A stretch of DNA of 64,000 nt, from assembly GCF_965363235.1 (NCBI RefSeq), contig NC_134839.1:114074517-114138516 (forward strand), given 5' to 3'. Position 1 is the first letter of the stretch. Each line of letters opens with the position of its first letter. The notes beneath the pieces are model-generated. The model was not told the origin of the DNA and ran no database searches. It saw only the letters and a program-made list of their open reading frames with translations. Origin of the DNA: Mytilus galloprovincialis (lineage: Eukaryota; Mollusca; Bivalvia; Mytilida; Mytilidae). The position numbers were made by a program, and so were the translations under genes. Shown here in pieces: positions 1 to 9,656 of this stretch.

Positions 1-39
1 ATCTAATGACAATATTAACTAGAAATGACTTCTTTTTAG

Positions 40-1588
40 GTACAACATGTAGCTAACCTGATCAAATTACCTATGGTAAGTCAAGTATTCAACTTATTAT
101 TACAGATTTACAGGTAAAAACTTGTTCATTTTCAATTTATAGAGGTTCAAAACACACAAAATGTAATTGACGATTTTGTTTATGCATGATTTTAGATGAC
201 AACGCTTAAATTCACTATGTTTGTTTGAAACTATATTTGACCAAAAGTATGCTGAAAAAAGACTATAGTTTTTTTATACTAAATATAAAGTGATATATTT
301 ATATGAATGAAAGATGATATGAAAAACCCATTGATAAGTAAGCCAGGACATAAAAACATCTACATGATCCAGAGATTAACACATTGTTAGTAATGTTATG
401 ATTTATTTTCAGGACACAGTTGAGAAAAAATTATCACAAATGATTCTAGACAAAAAATTCCATGGTGAGTACAAAACATCTAAACCCTATAAACTATATC
501 ATACGTATAGAGATGGAATGGTGAGTACAAAACATCTAGATCGCTGTAAACTATATCATACGGATAGAGATGGAAGGAAATATCTATTTAGTTAACAATT
601 TGATTGATGGCCTAAAATAAAGGGATAACTATAAATTCTAAAATTTGTGTGATGTGTTTCTTATTGAGAAATTTGCGACAGGGCAGGTTTTTCACAAAGA
701 TGAAAACTCACATTTTGTACACAGTATATTCTAAAATCCCAAATAATTATACCCCCGCTTTAAAAAAGGGGGGTATACTGTTTTACCTCTGTCTGTCAGT
801 CCGTCCGTCAGTCCGTCCGTCAGTCAGTCCGTCCCATGAAACTTTCGTCACATTTTTCTCAGGAACTACACATCCACCCTTTCTGTAATTTGGTGTCAAC
901 ATTTATATATGTCAGCCATACCGTGTGATGCGTTTTCAGATTCATCACTTGATAACTTCCTGTTTACCGAACACTTGTCTGATTTTACACATGATAGCCA
1001 AGTTGAAAATTTTCGTCACATTTTTCTCAGGAACTACAATACAAGGACTTCTGAAATTTGGTTTCAGGATTTATATAAGTCAGCTATACCGTGTGATGCG
1101 TTTTCAGATTCATCACTCGACAACTTCCTGTTTACCGAACACTTGCATATTTTTACACTATTAATATTATCCACTTGCGGCGGGGGTATCATCAGTGAGC
1201 AGTAGCTCGCAGTTTCACTTGTTGATATAGTATTTGTGTCTGCTGTTTACTATCTGAGTAATTACCTGCTTATATTTCTGAACAGTGTCATGTTACTAAA
1301 AATTATAAGTTAAAAAGAACCTCAATATTTTAATGAAAATTTCACTATTTGGATAAGTTAATCTACAAAAGCAATTTTCAGTGAAAATTCATTTAAAAAG
1401 TATGCAAAATAGTAAATGATTATTTGTTGCCTTTTTTTTTTTTAGGTATATTGGACCAAGGAGCTGGTGTTTTGATTGTATTTGATGAAACTCCAGTGGA
1501 CAAGACCTATGAGAACTCACTTGATACCATTCAAAACATGGGCAAAGTAGTGGATGCTCTATATAATAAAGCCAAGAAGCTGACATAA
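40..1588 (+). CDS. PSMD11: 26S proteasome non-ATPase subunit 11 (Rpn6), last three coding exons
   Basis: Three exons join in frame: 40-75 (36 nt, after TTTTTAG, before GTAAGT), 413-464 (after TTTTCAG, before GTGAGT) and 1446-1588 (after a T-rich tract and AG, ending in TAA). They encode the last 76 residues, including [25 protein letters not shown] and the terminal LYNKAKKLT, which I recognise as the nearly invariant C-terminus of PSMD11/Rpn6. Rpn6 is a PCI-domain scaffold of the proteasome lid that clamps lid to base; this part is the end of the PCI winged helix and the C-terminal helix used in lid assembly. Exon phases agree (0, then split after the first base of Gly). The rest of the gene lies before the window. 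The first visible exon is a 36-nt microexon. The donor of the second exon lies in a tandem duplication (462-573). Identity rests on remembered protein sequence. Confidence 0.93.
462..573 (+). repeat. 56-bp tandem duplication covering the PSMD11 donor site
   Basis: Copies 462-517 and 518-573 both begin ATGGTGAGTACAAAACATCT and end AGATGGA, with a few differences between. The first copy holds the exon end and donor at 464/465. The second carries an identical donor-like sequence at 520/521, 56 nt downstream. Use of the second donor would add 56 nt and change frame. Confidence 0.9.
749..1189. mobile_element. Non-autonomous inverted-repeat element with internal duplication, in a PSMD11 intron
   Basis: The ends are inverted: ATACCCCCGC at 749-758 and GCGGGGGTAT at 1180-1189. 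A GTCCGTC-rich simple repeat lies at about 788-835. The interior is a diverged tandem duplication: CGTCACATTTTTCTCAGGAA occurs near 848 and 1014, and CCGTGTGATGCGTTTTCAGA near 920 and 1090. Open frames across it are low-complexity by-products. It resembles a widespread mollusc repeat; its superfamily was not determined and no clear target duplication was seen. Confidence 0.65.
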
Positions 1589-2338
1589 TTATCTAATGTT
1601 AAAATGGGAAGGGAGGGTATACTGACATTTTTGTTATTAAATTTATTGTCATGTGAATTATTGTGCATTTGATATTTTGCCATATCTGCATATCTTCTTA
1701 AAAGTAATTAAGAATTCTAAACAAACCCTCTACTGACTGCAATAACAATTCTTTCCACATTAAAGAACACACATATTAAGGTATATTAGAACACACCCGT
1801 GATATCGCAGATCTGTGACTGAATTTTAAAATATAACTGTGTAAGCCTTATTTTAGTATTGGTATTGTCATCTGATAAAGTCATGCCGATTATAAGATGC
1901 ACAGTTTTCTCTGCTTTCAAAATCTTTCTGTTTGAACCTGTCGACCTGGAACGTATCAATTATTGGTAATATTAATTATTTGGAAAACAAAAGGGCCTGG
2001 AATGGAGTATTTTTTTATCAACAGTATTGTCGTATATGAGTTCTGAATAAAGTTGAATTCTTTAATTCGCTGTTTTACGTCATTCCAGCTAACAAATTGA
2101 AAACTGTACCTATACCCCTTATCCTAAGTCCAGATTTTTAATATTCGTATTGTCATCTTAAAAAGTCATACTGATTAAAATACTACAATCGGAAACAATG
2201 TGACGATGACTGAATTTAGTAGTGTCAACCCTATGATTATGACCTGTGTATATAGCAAAATCCTGAATACACCATGTGGTGGTGCATCTGTCAGATGCGG
2301 AACGTACAGATAAGGTAATAAGTAACAACTGAATATAC
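1589..2338 (+). other. PSMD11 3' flank with dispersed repeat sequence
   Basis: No further coding sequence seen. AATAAA occurs at 2046-2051 and could be a poly(A) signal, but it lies in a stretch (about 1920-2095) that recurs diverged at about 3590-3775, so it may belong to the repeat. A partial relative of 1855-1890 recurs near 2140-2175. Confidence 0.5.
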
Positions 2339-3564
2339 CAGTGTTCCAGCTAGGTTTTCAAAAGGGCAGGGTGCCAATCCTGAAAAAGGGCATTTAACGC
2401 GCGATATGATAATATGAAAAGGGCATATTTTAATAAAAGATGTTAATCAAACATTTGTGTTTATTCGTTGAATCCCAGGTTATACAAGAACAACATCTTT
2501 AGCCCATATAGAACTCTATCTTTCTACTTTTAAGGCTGAAAAACTTGTCAAGCAGCTTGTCACACAAGTTTTTTTATCATTGCTTGGCACAGTTGAACTT
2601 TATATGCAGTATGTTTTGAAAGGAGATCTGTTTCATACTGTTTCTATGGTCTACCACATTTTACCAGTTTCACCTTTCTACCCTGCTGTGCTTGATGGCA
2701 ATACAGCACAAAACAGCTCAGTAAATTCACAATTTTAGGATATAAAGCAACAGTGAAAAATAGTATCAAAAATAAAGAATACAGAAAAAGATGACCAAGG
2801 CACCCTACCAACACTGCTACTAAGACCCTCTTTAACTTCTCCCATAACTCAAAATAAATACCTAAACATATATATTCTTAAGCAAGAAGTATGGAGACAC
2901 ATTTTAGAATATGTAAATGGGTTACTCAATGCTAGGAAAAAAATCAGATTGAGTTATCTTTCTTTATTCGGGTGTGCTCCTTCTTTGGAGGATTATAAAC
3001 AGTACGTAAATATGATGTAAATATGATCACAATATGGCTGCCGATTTTGTTATTTTCGTATCAAAAATGAAGGCAGTCAATGACAAATACGTCTGAATTT
3101 TCTGTTTATTTTACAGAAAACAAGTAAAACAATGTCTTCAACGAGTTAATAATGGTTTTCCAACTTTCTGTCATTACGTTTCTTCCATGAAACTACGGTA
3201 AACATCGCAAATTGTGCCCAAGTTGTTGTATGCACATTTCTTCAAAGATAATTGCCGACTGACCGATTCTATTTGAACGAATTAATGTTGATGATCCTTA
3301 ATGACCCATCCGATAAACGGATTACCTATAACAACAGATTATGACACCAGTTGTAATCATTGATTAGCTTGGGGTGGTAAACAAAGTCATAATCTTTTCC
3401 CCAGGTAAAATTTAGTAATTAGCGTATCATATCAATACGCAAATTAATATGCAATCGATCTTCAAAAAAGGCAGGGCGCCCTGGAAACTGTAAAAAGGGC
3501 ACAGGGCGCCACTCGGAAAAGGGCGGGCGCCGCGCCCTCTGAAAACGGCCTAGCTGGAACACTG
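2339..3564. mobile_element. Non-autonomous DNA transposon, TIR CAGTGTTCCAGCTAGG, 5-bp target duplication
   Basis: The left end starts CAGTGTTCCAGCTAGG and the right end finishes with its inverted match CCTAGCTGGAACACTG. TATAC flanks the element on both sides (2334-2338 and 3565-3569), so the insertion is well bounded. GGGCAGGGTGCC near the left end and GGCGGGCGCC/GGGCGCC motifs near the right extend the subterminal inverted similarity. At 1226 bp with no long open frame it is non-autonomous. The CAGTG start is seen in hAT-type and some other DNA elements; a 5-bp duplication is atypical for hAT, so I leave the superfamily open. Confidence 0.8.
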
Positions 3565-3579
3565 TATACTATTGGTATC

Positions 3580-3780
3580 GGTATCGGATTCAACCTGGAA
3601 CTTGTTAATTATTGGCAATATTAATTATGTGGAAAACAAAAGGGTCTGGGCAATATTAATTATGTGGAAAACAAAAGGGTCTGGAGTGGTGTAATTTTTA
3701 ATCAACACCATTGTCCTATATTAGCTATATATAAAGTTGAATTCTTTGATTTATCGTTTTTACCCCATGACAGTTGACAA
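3580..3780. repeat. Dispersed repeat, second copy, with a 35-bp internal duplication
   Basis: GGCAATATTAATTATGTGG followed by AAAACAAAAGGGTCTGG occurs twice in tandem (about 3615-3684). The whole stretch matches 1920-2095, ending with AAAGTTGAATTCTTT in both. The DNA transposon at 2339-3564 lies between the two copies. Confidence 0.7.
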
Positions 3781-3949
3781 GTTGGACCATGTTATTTTGG
3801 TATTATAGATGGTCACACATAATGAGAGGAAGATCACTATTTAGTTTGATGTCAATTTGTCCAAGGTTCAGGACACGGCTTATAAAACTCTGATCTGACA
3901 TTAAAGGTTGCCAAATTGTCCAGGACAAGTGAAAGTCATTCTTGAATAA

Positions 3950-4190
3950 GTATAAAAGAGGGGTGAAAGATACCAGAGGGACAGTCAAACTAATAGATCA
4001 AAAATAAACTTGACAATGCCATGGCTAACATTGAAAAAGGTATACAAATAATATTAATAGTACACAAGCCACAACATAAAAACTAAAGACTAAGCAACAT
4101 GAATCCCACCAAAAACTGAGGGTGATCTCAGGTGCTTCGGAAGGGTATATCCTGCTCCACATGTGGCACCTGTCATGTTGCCATGATATT
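3950..4190 (-). mobile_element. Penelope-like retroelement 3' tail fragment
   Basis: Contains GAAAGATACCAGAGGGACAG and CCTGCTCCACATGTGGCAC, the reverse complement of the 3' tail following the reverse-transcriptase-like frames at 24024-24660 and 35910-36535. Only the tail is present. Old fragment, no coding part. Confidence 0.7.
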
Positions 4191-4678
4191 AAAAACCCGG
4201 TAAATATTTTAATTTATAATTATAGGAAGGGAGGACAGTTATCTCAAAGGTCAAGATTATATTTACTTAAAGTATACTAAAATTTACACAGAAGTATGAA
4301 AAGTTGTTTAAAAAAACTAAACCAAATACTTCATATTGGATTGCTAGCTCACTTAGAAATATTGTTAGTCACATATAAGTCAGAAAAATAATCTGAAAGT
4401 AAGCAGAGACAAATATACCATCAGCTTTTCTTCTTTATATTTGATGTCTGGTATTACTTGTTCACATCTTTGCTGTTAACTTGTCCTTGATATGCATTAA
4501 CTATTGCCATCAGAATCTTGTAATTAGTCCCATAGTAGTCCAAATGAAACCCCAGAAAGTTGTCAGTTAACTGTGATCACACTAGACCAAATGCAGAGGA
4601 AAATTGTTAATCTACATTTCTTTTTGTGATAAACTATGATTTGCTGCAGAGGATCTTTATGGAAATATGCAATTTGAT

Positions 4679-4760
4679 CACAGGCACTCGGTCTCAGAAA
4701 AAAATAATCCTATATACGACATAATTATAGGAATTTTTTTTTCTGAGACGAGTGCCTGTG
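4679..4760. repeat. 82-bp perfect-type hairpin (miniature inverted repeat)
   Basis: CACAGGCACTCG opens the stretch and CGAGTGCCTGTG closes it. Arms of about 34 nt pair almost throughout around a short AT-rich loop. It could be a tiny MITE or a hairpin RNA; nothing in the sequence decides. Confidence 0.75.
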
Positions 4761-4769
4761 CATCTGAAG

Positions 4770-5630
4770 TGTAGATCTAATTTCTTTTAGTTGAAAATAA
4801 GGAAATTGTTTGTAAAAATCTGAAAGTCTGAAAGCTTAGATAATTAATGAATATATTTAATAATCATATAAAAAGTCAACAGAATTGAAAACTGAATTGT
4901 CAGTTTGTATTTTTCATTGACCCCCACCCCCCTAAAAACATGTAGGGTAGCTTTTCTTTTGGCACTCGGTAAATAAGAGTCGAGTAAATTTTTGTAATGA
5001 GTTTTATTGTATGATGGTGCTTAACCCAACAAAGATTAGTTTTGGTGAGTTATCTTGGATAATCTCGCAGTGAATATATGTATTGTCCCAATCTTAAAAT
5101 CCAGGACTGGTTTGTGAATTTTAAAATAAGACCATTTTACAAATACTTGAAATACTGTCTCGTTGTGAACTGCAGTACTAAGATTATGCATTGATGAGGA
5201 AATAACCTTTCAACCTTTCCACGTTTTTTGTGTGTCACTCAGATTTTCCAGATGACTGCACTATCTAATTGCAGTTTAAAAAAAACACTTTTGAGAGTAC
5301 CACTTGAAAAGCCATAACAACAGATGAACTGTTTACCTCAAGCTTTTAACCTATTCATCATGAAATTTGCTTTGTACTGTACAAGTTTGGTTGTGCTAGC
5401 TCCCATGAAACGTTCCACAGGAACATAAATCAGTCCATTCAAATCCTTATAAAGACTGCCAACTAGTCTCGCTCATCAATAATGTTTTCTTAGCGAATAA
5501 AGCAGTAAATACCAATCATATTTTAGTCGTTTGAATGACTTTGCTGCTGTGTCTTTTCTTTAACACAAAAGCTAAGACTGATGTAAATGCAGGTAAAGCA
5601 GGCTTGCTGTCAATTTTGATAGCCTCTTGT
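4770..5630. other. Non-coding stretch, no gene seen
   Basis: Stops in all frames, a C-rich run near 4921-4935, and otherwise unique-looking AT-rich DNA. No exon-like conserved peptide was recognised. Confidence 0.4.
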
Positions 5631-5634
5631 TATA

Positions 5635-5950
5635 TTTTTATGGCCCATCTACGATAGTCTGTCCGTGCGTTCGTTTGTCTGTTTGTCCGTCGGTCCCTCT
5701 TCAAGTTAAAGTTTTTGATGAAGTTCAAGTCCAATCAACTTTAAAAAACTTAGTTCACATGTTCCCTATGATATGATCTTTCTAATTTAAATGCCAAATC
5801 AAAGTTTTTTTCCCCAATTTCACGGTCCACTGAACATGGAAAATGATAGTGCGAGTGGGGCATCCGTATTCTATGGACACTTGGTCAAAAGCTCCTTAGA
5901 GCTTGTGTTGCTTATTTGTACTTATGCCGAATCAAAATAAAGTTTTCTTA
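5635..5950 (+). repeat. Dispersed mollusc repeat with GTCTGTCCGT-type start
   Basis: ATGGCCCATCTACGATAGTC, a GTCCGT-rich tract and then GGGGCATCCGTATTCTATGG form a recognisable non-coding repeat seen widely in bivalve DNA, with an AATAAA-containing tail. Recognition is from general familiarity; ends are not sharply defined. Confidence 0.45.
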
Positions 5951-5999
5951 TATCTTATCTTACACATTCCCCCCTCCCCCCCCCCCCCCACCCACCCAT

Positions 6000-6402
6000 T
6001 GGTAATTTTAAAGGAAATTTTTGCCTTTTATGGTTATTATCGAGAATACTATTATAGATAGAGATAAACTGTAAACAGCAATAATATTCAGCAAAGTAAG
6101 TCAACATGACCAAAATGGTCAGTTGAACCCTTAAGGAGTTTTTGCCCTTTATAGTCAATTTTTAACAATCTTCATTTATTTGGTAAATTTTGGTAACCAA
6201 AATATTTTCCTCTGTAACTAAAGGGCCAAGTTCATTACAGATAGAGAAAATTGTAAGAAGCAAGACTGTTCAGTAAAGTAAGATTACAAACGCATCACCA
6301 TCACTAAAACACAATTTTGTAATGAATCTATCTGTGTCCTTTGTTTAATATGCACATATACCAAGGTGAGCGACACAGGCTCTTAAGAGCCTCTAGTTTT
6401 CA
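6000..6402. mobile_element. Relic of a non-autonomous element ending in a GGCTCTTAAGAGCC palindrome
   Basis: AGTTTTTGCCCTTTATAGTC and a right end AAGGTGAGCGACACAGGCTC followed by TTAAGAGCCTCTAGTT match a common bivalve MITE-like family. A diverged internal doubling (6010-6120 versus 6130-6280) is visible. Preceded by a poly-C tract and CCCACCCACC at 5970-5999. Confidence 0.5.
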
Positions 6403-6589
6403 TATGAATAGAATATTTTTATTTCCAAAATTACAAGGCCCATAAAGGGCATAAAATCAGATACAATTGATTTACATAATTGGTAACAACAACAATAATA
6501 GAGGCATATACATATATATTTGGAATATAAGCATTGATCAGAACCAAGCTAAAAACCACATACATATTGTGAATATATAAACATATTGA

Positions 6590-6670
6590 AGACCCATTGG
6601 TGACTTCTGTTGTTGTCTGTTCTATGGTCGGGTTGTTGTCTCTTTGACACATTCCCCATTTCTATTCTCA
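6590..6670 (-). repeat. Short dispersed repeat fragment (GTGTCAAAGAGACAACAACC family)
   Basis: The reverse complement matches the unit at about 50810-50850; related pieces lie at 30245-30300 and 35100-35145. In this family it forms the 3' part of a retroelement tail. Confidence 0.55.
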
Positions 6671-6846
6671 ATATTATATGTTGCAATTTTCCCTGTGTAT
6701 AGTATGTACCTTCCTAAATGAAAATATAAAAAACCCATATTACTCTAGGCAACTAAATAATGGTTGATAGTCATTCCAACAGATGAAATGAAATAGCACG
6801 GGAAAGTTTTGTTAGAAGTATAAAAAAGACTAAGCATGTATTTTTG

Positions 6847-8693
6847 CATCTTCGCTAGCCAAGGGTTACGATCCACTCCCGTCCTAAGAGTCTAAGAGAA
6901 CGGGAGTGGATCGTAACGAGGGGGGGGGGGGCAAGGGGTTTAACTGTTATGCTGTTATGGGGCAATTTTATTCTTTGTTATCTGTTATTTTGAAAATATA
7001 TTTGCTGTTAGCTGTTATTGTCTTATTCTTTGTTAGCTGTTATTGGGCTTTTGATTTTTTTGTTATCTGTTATTGTGATAATGTATTAGCTGTTAACTGT
7101 TATTGAAAATTGGAATGTTAGCATTTTTTTTGACAGTCAATATTCGGTATAAATTGAAGATCATTGGCCATTGGGGTCTACCGCTACTGATATGTTTGTC
7201 CCGTATTCAGAGAAGGATTCCATTAACATGTACCCATCACAGAAGTGTGGTCCAGCTAGGACAATTCAAGTATATCTTATGATTTATAATCCTTTGTAAT
7301 AAATTCCATTTTTTTTATGAATGTGTATTTAGAATTATCTTAATTTTTTGTATCAGAATAATGTTCCTTGTTTTCCGTACGAACATATTAAATTAAAACA
7401 ATTCTTAATATGACAAAAAGGAAAACATATGGCCAGGAATATCTGACAAGGATCTCAATTAAGGACTAGGTCCTAACAACCACTTAACCTTTTATATAAT
7501 ATGGTGCATAGACTCATCTCTGTAATTCTTTTCAAAGCAAACCAAATGCATTGTACAATGAAAGTTCCAACCATGAACTTGGGTCCGAAGCTGCACTTAA
7601 CTCATTACAAACACAGATTTATTTCGTTTCAAGCCATTGTTTCCCTACTAAACTAGAACGATACTATGTATTCTACTTACTAGTACACTTGGTACAATCA
7701 AAAACCTCAGCTGATAAAAAATTGTTCAAATAAGGCCGTTGAAAATAGTGCAATAAATTGCTTTTAGAGTGTCAAAAAGTACTTGATAAATTGCATGCTT
7801 ATAATTGGTGCTTTTGATTTTTCTACCCTATATACCACTTTGCCTCATAGTTTTATTAAGAAAAAATCACACACCTCATTAAATGGTCATTTAGAAAAAG
7901 TCAGAATATTCAAACTCTTTTAGGTCACTTTTTGATTAGCAACAAATGAAGCTTCAGTCAATATATAAACAATACACCAACGTTTCATGAGAACTGCTGA
8001 ACATTTTTTTGTGTTAATGTTTGAAAACTGGAAAATCACCCCTTTTTAATTAATAAAACCCGTTCACTCGGAAACGTAAAATCTTAAATTTATAAAAATT
8101 GAAAGTTACCTCATGTTAATAGATATAAACAATTCACCAAAATTCCTTGCTTTGTGAAAGCATTTTTGAGATATTATCAGAAAATTGAAAAAAACACCAA
8201 TTTTATTGAATAAAAACCCATTACCCAGAAACTTAAAATCTAAAATTTATACAAAAAAAAAAGAAGAAAAAAAAGGGAGCTCACGTCAATAGATATAAAC
8301 AATTTCCCAAAGTTTAATGCAAATGGTTAAAGAGTTTTTGAGTTAATGTCCGACATGTTGACAACAGACGGACAACAGTATACCATAATTACGTTCCGTA
8401 AACGAGCGTATAAAAATATTATAATATATTGAGTAGTAATTTAAACACATTCTAGATACATAAATTAATACTAAAAACATAGTCATAAAAAATGGAATGC
8501 ATTACAAAGGATTATATCCATAATAAGAAATACTGATTTGTCAAAGACCGAATAATTTTAATATTTCATTTACTGTTATCTGTTTTTGTCCATTCTAATT
8601 CCTTGTTATCTGTTATGAGCCAAATCAATTTGCTGTTTTGCTGTTATTGGGACCCCCTTGCCCCCCCTCCGTAACCCTTGGCTAGCGAAGATG
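6847..8693. mobile_element. Mutator-like (MULE) non-autonomous element with 9-bp target duplication
   Basis: Terminal inverted repeats begin CATCTTCGCTAGCCAAGGG on the left and end with the inverse on the right. The 9-bp GTATTTTTG is found directly at 6838-6846 and 8694-8702. A 9-bp duplication is characteristic of Mutator-type transposases. The left end also carries a hairpin (6871-6920, GATCCACTCCCGT against ACGGGAGTGGATC) that the right end lacks. Subterminal DNA has many TGTTATCTGTTATT-type words and an inverted pair (TAATCCTTTGTAATAAATTC near 7288 with its inverse near 8490). At 1847 bp with no transposase frame it is non-autonomous. Confidence 0.85.
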
Positions 8694-9108
8694 GTATTTT
8701 TGATGGAATTTCAGATTAAAACATATTTTTTCTAGTCTTATGCTAGCCTTTTTTATACGACCGCAAAAATTAAATTTTTTTTGGTCGTATATTGGTATGA
8801 TGTTGGCGTCGTCGTCTGCGTCGTCGTCCGAATACTTTTAGTTTTCGCACTCGAACTTTAGTAAAAGTGAAAAGAAATCTATGAAAGGAGTAGGTCCAGT
8901 AAGACCCCTTTTTGGCCCCAAAATATAGCAGTTTTACAAAATTGTTAAAATGTATACTTTTAGTTATTTATTGGACAGTAGAATGCTTCTGCTACATAAA
9001 TATGGGCTGTTTTTGACAATACGATGTTTATATATCGGGTACTAGCACCATTAAGTCATGCCAAATTACTGAAATGTTCACAATTCTAGCATTTTGATAT
9101 AAGTTTTA

Positions 9109-9255
9109 GACGGTTTCCGTGTAAAACGAAAGTGGCCGCATTCGTGTTCATCCAAAATATTGAAATGTAAGTTGTATTTGATGATAATACATAACATATA
9201 TAAAGGTTGAGGATGAACACGGATGCGGCCACTTTCATTTTTGACAAAAACTATC
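9109..9255. mobile_element. Foldback MITE, probable TTA target duplication
   Basis: GAAAGTGGCCGCATTCGTG on the left pairs with CACGGATGCGGCCACTTTC on the right; arms run about 46 bp around a loop of roughly 55 bp. TTA lies at 9106-9108 and 9256-9258. A 3-bp TTA duplication suits a PIF/Harbinger-type MITE. Nested in the Spy-like element. Confidence 0.65.
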
Positions 9256-9331
9256 TTAAAAGTGACATTTTTCGGCATATTTGGTAGATTTTTCATATTT
9301 GAGCTTGAATCGGAGCGTTTTTAATGACTAA

Positions 9332-9353
9332 GGCAGCAACCATTTGATTTTCT

Positions 9354-9384
<31 letters not shown>

Positions 9385-9656
9385 CGCTATGGTTTTTTTT
9401 TCTAGACAAACTTTTTTTTTCGCCTGCGGCGAAAAGCAATCTATTTTTTTCGCGACAGACAGGTCGAAAACAATTTTTTTCTTTCAATTTTAGCATTACA
9501 TATAGTGGCAGCTGAGGGTGAAACAAACAATTTTTTTTTCTCAAAATCAAAAACAAATTATTTTTTTCTCCAAAAACTGGAAACAAACTTTTTTTCCAAA
9601 AAAAACCATAGTCCCCCCCCCCCCCCCCCCCCCCAGAAAATCAAATGGTTGCTGCC
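9332..9656. mobile_element. Harbinger-like MITE with long G and C runs next to its ends
   Basis: GGCAGCAACCATTTGATTTT at the left end is matched inversely at the right, and TAA flanks both sides (9329-9331, 9657-9659). Just inside lie 31 G (9354-9384) and 22 C (9613-9634). The remainder is T-rich words such as TTTTTTTCTCC. The 3-bp TWA-type duplication points to PIF/Harbinger. Homopolymer lengths may be imprecise. Confidence 0.7.

Noticed and set aside
909-1205. A 98-codon open frame with internal duplication
   Set aside because: It lies wholly in the inverted-repeat element 749-1189 and its duplication is that of the element; no protein family is apparent.
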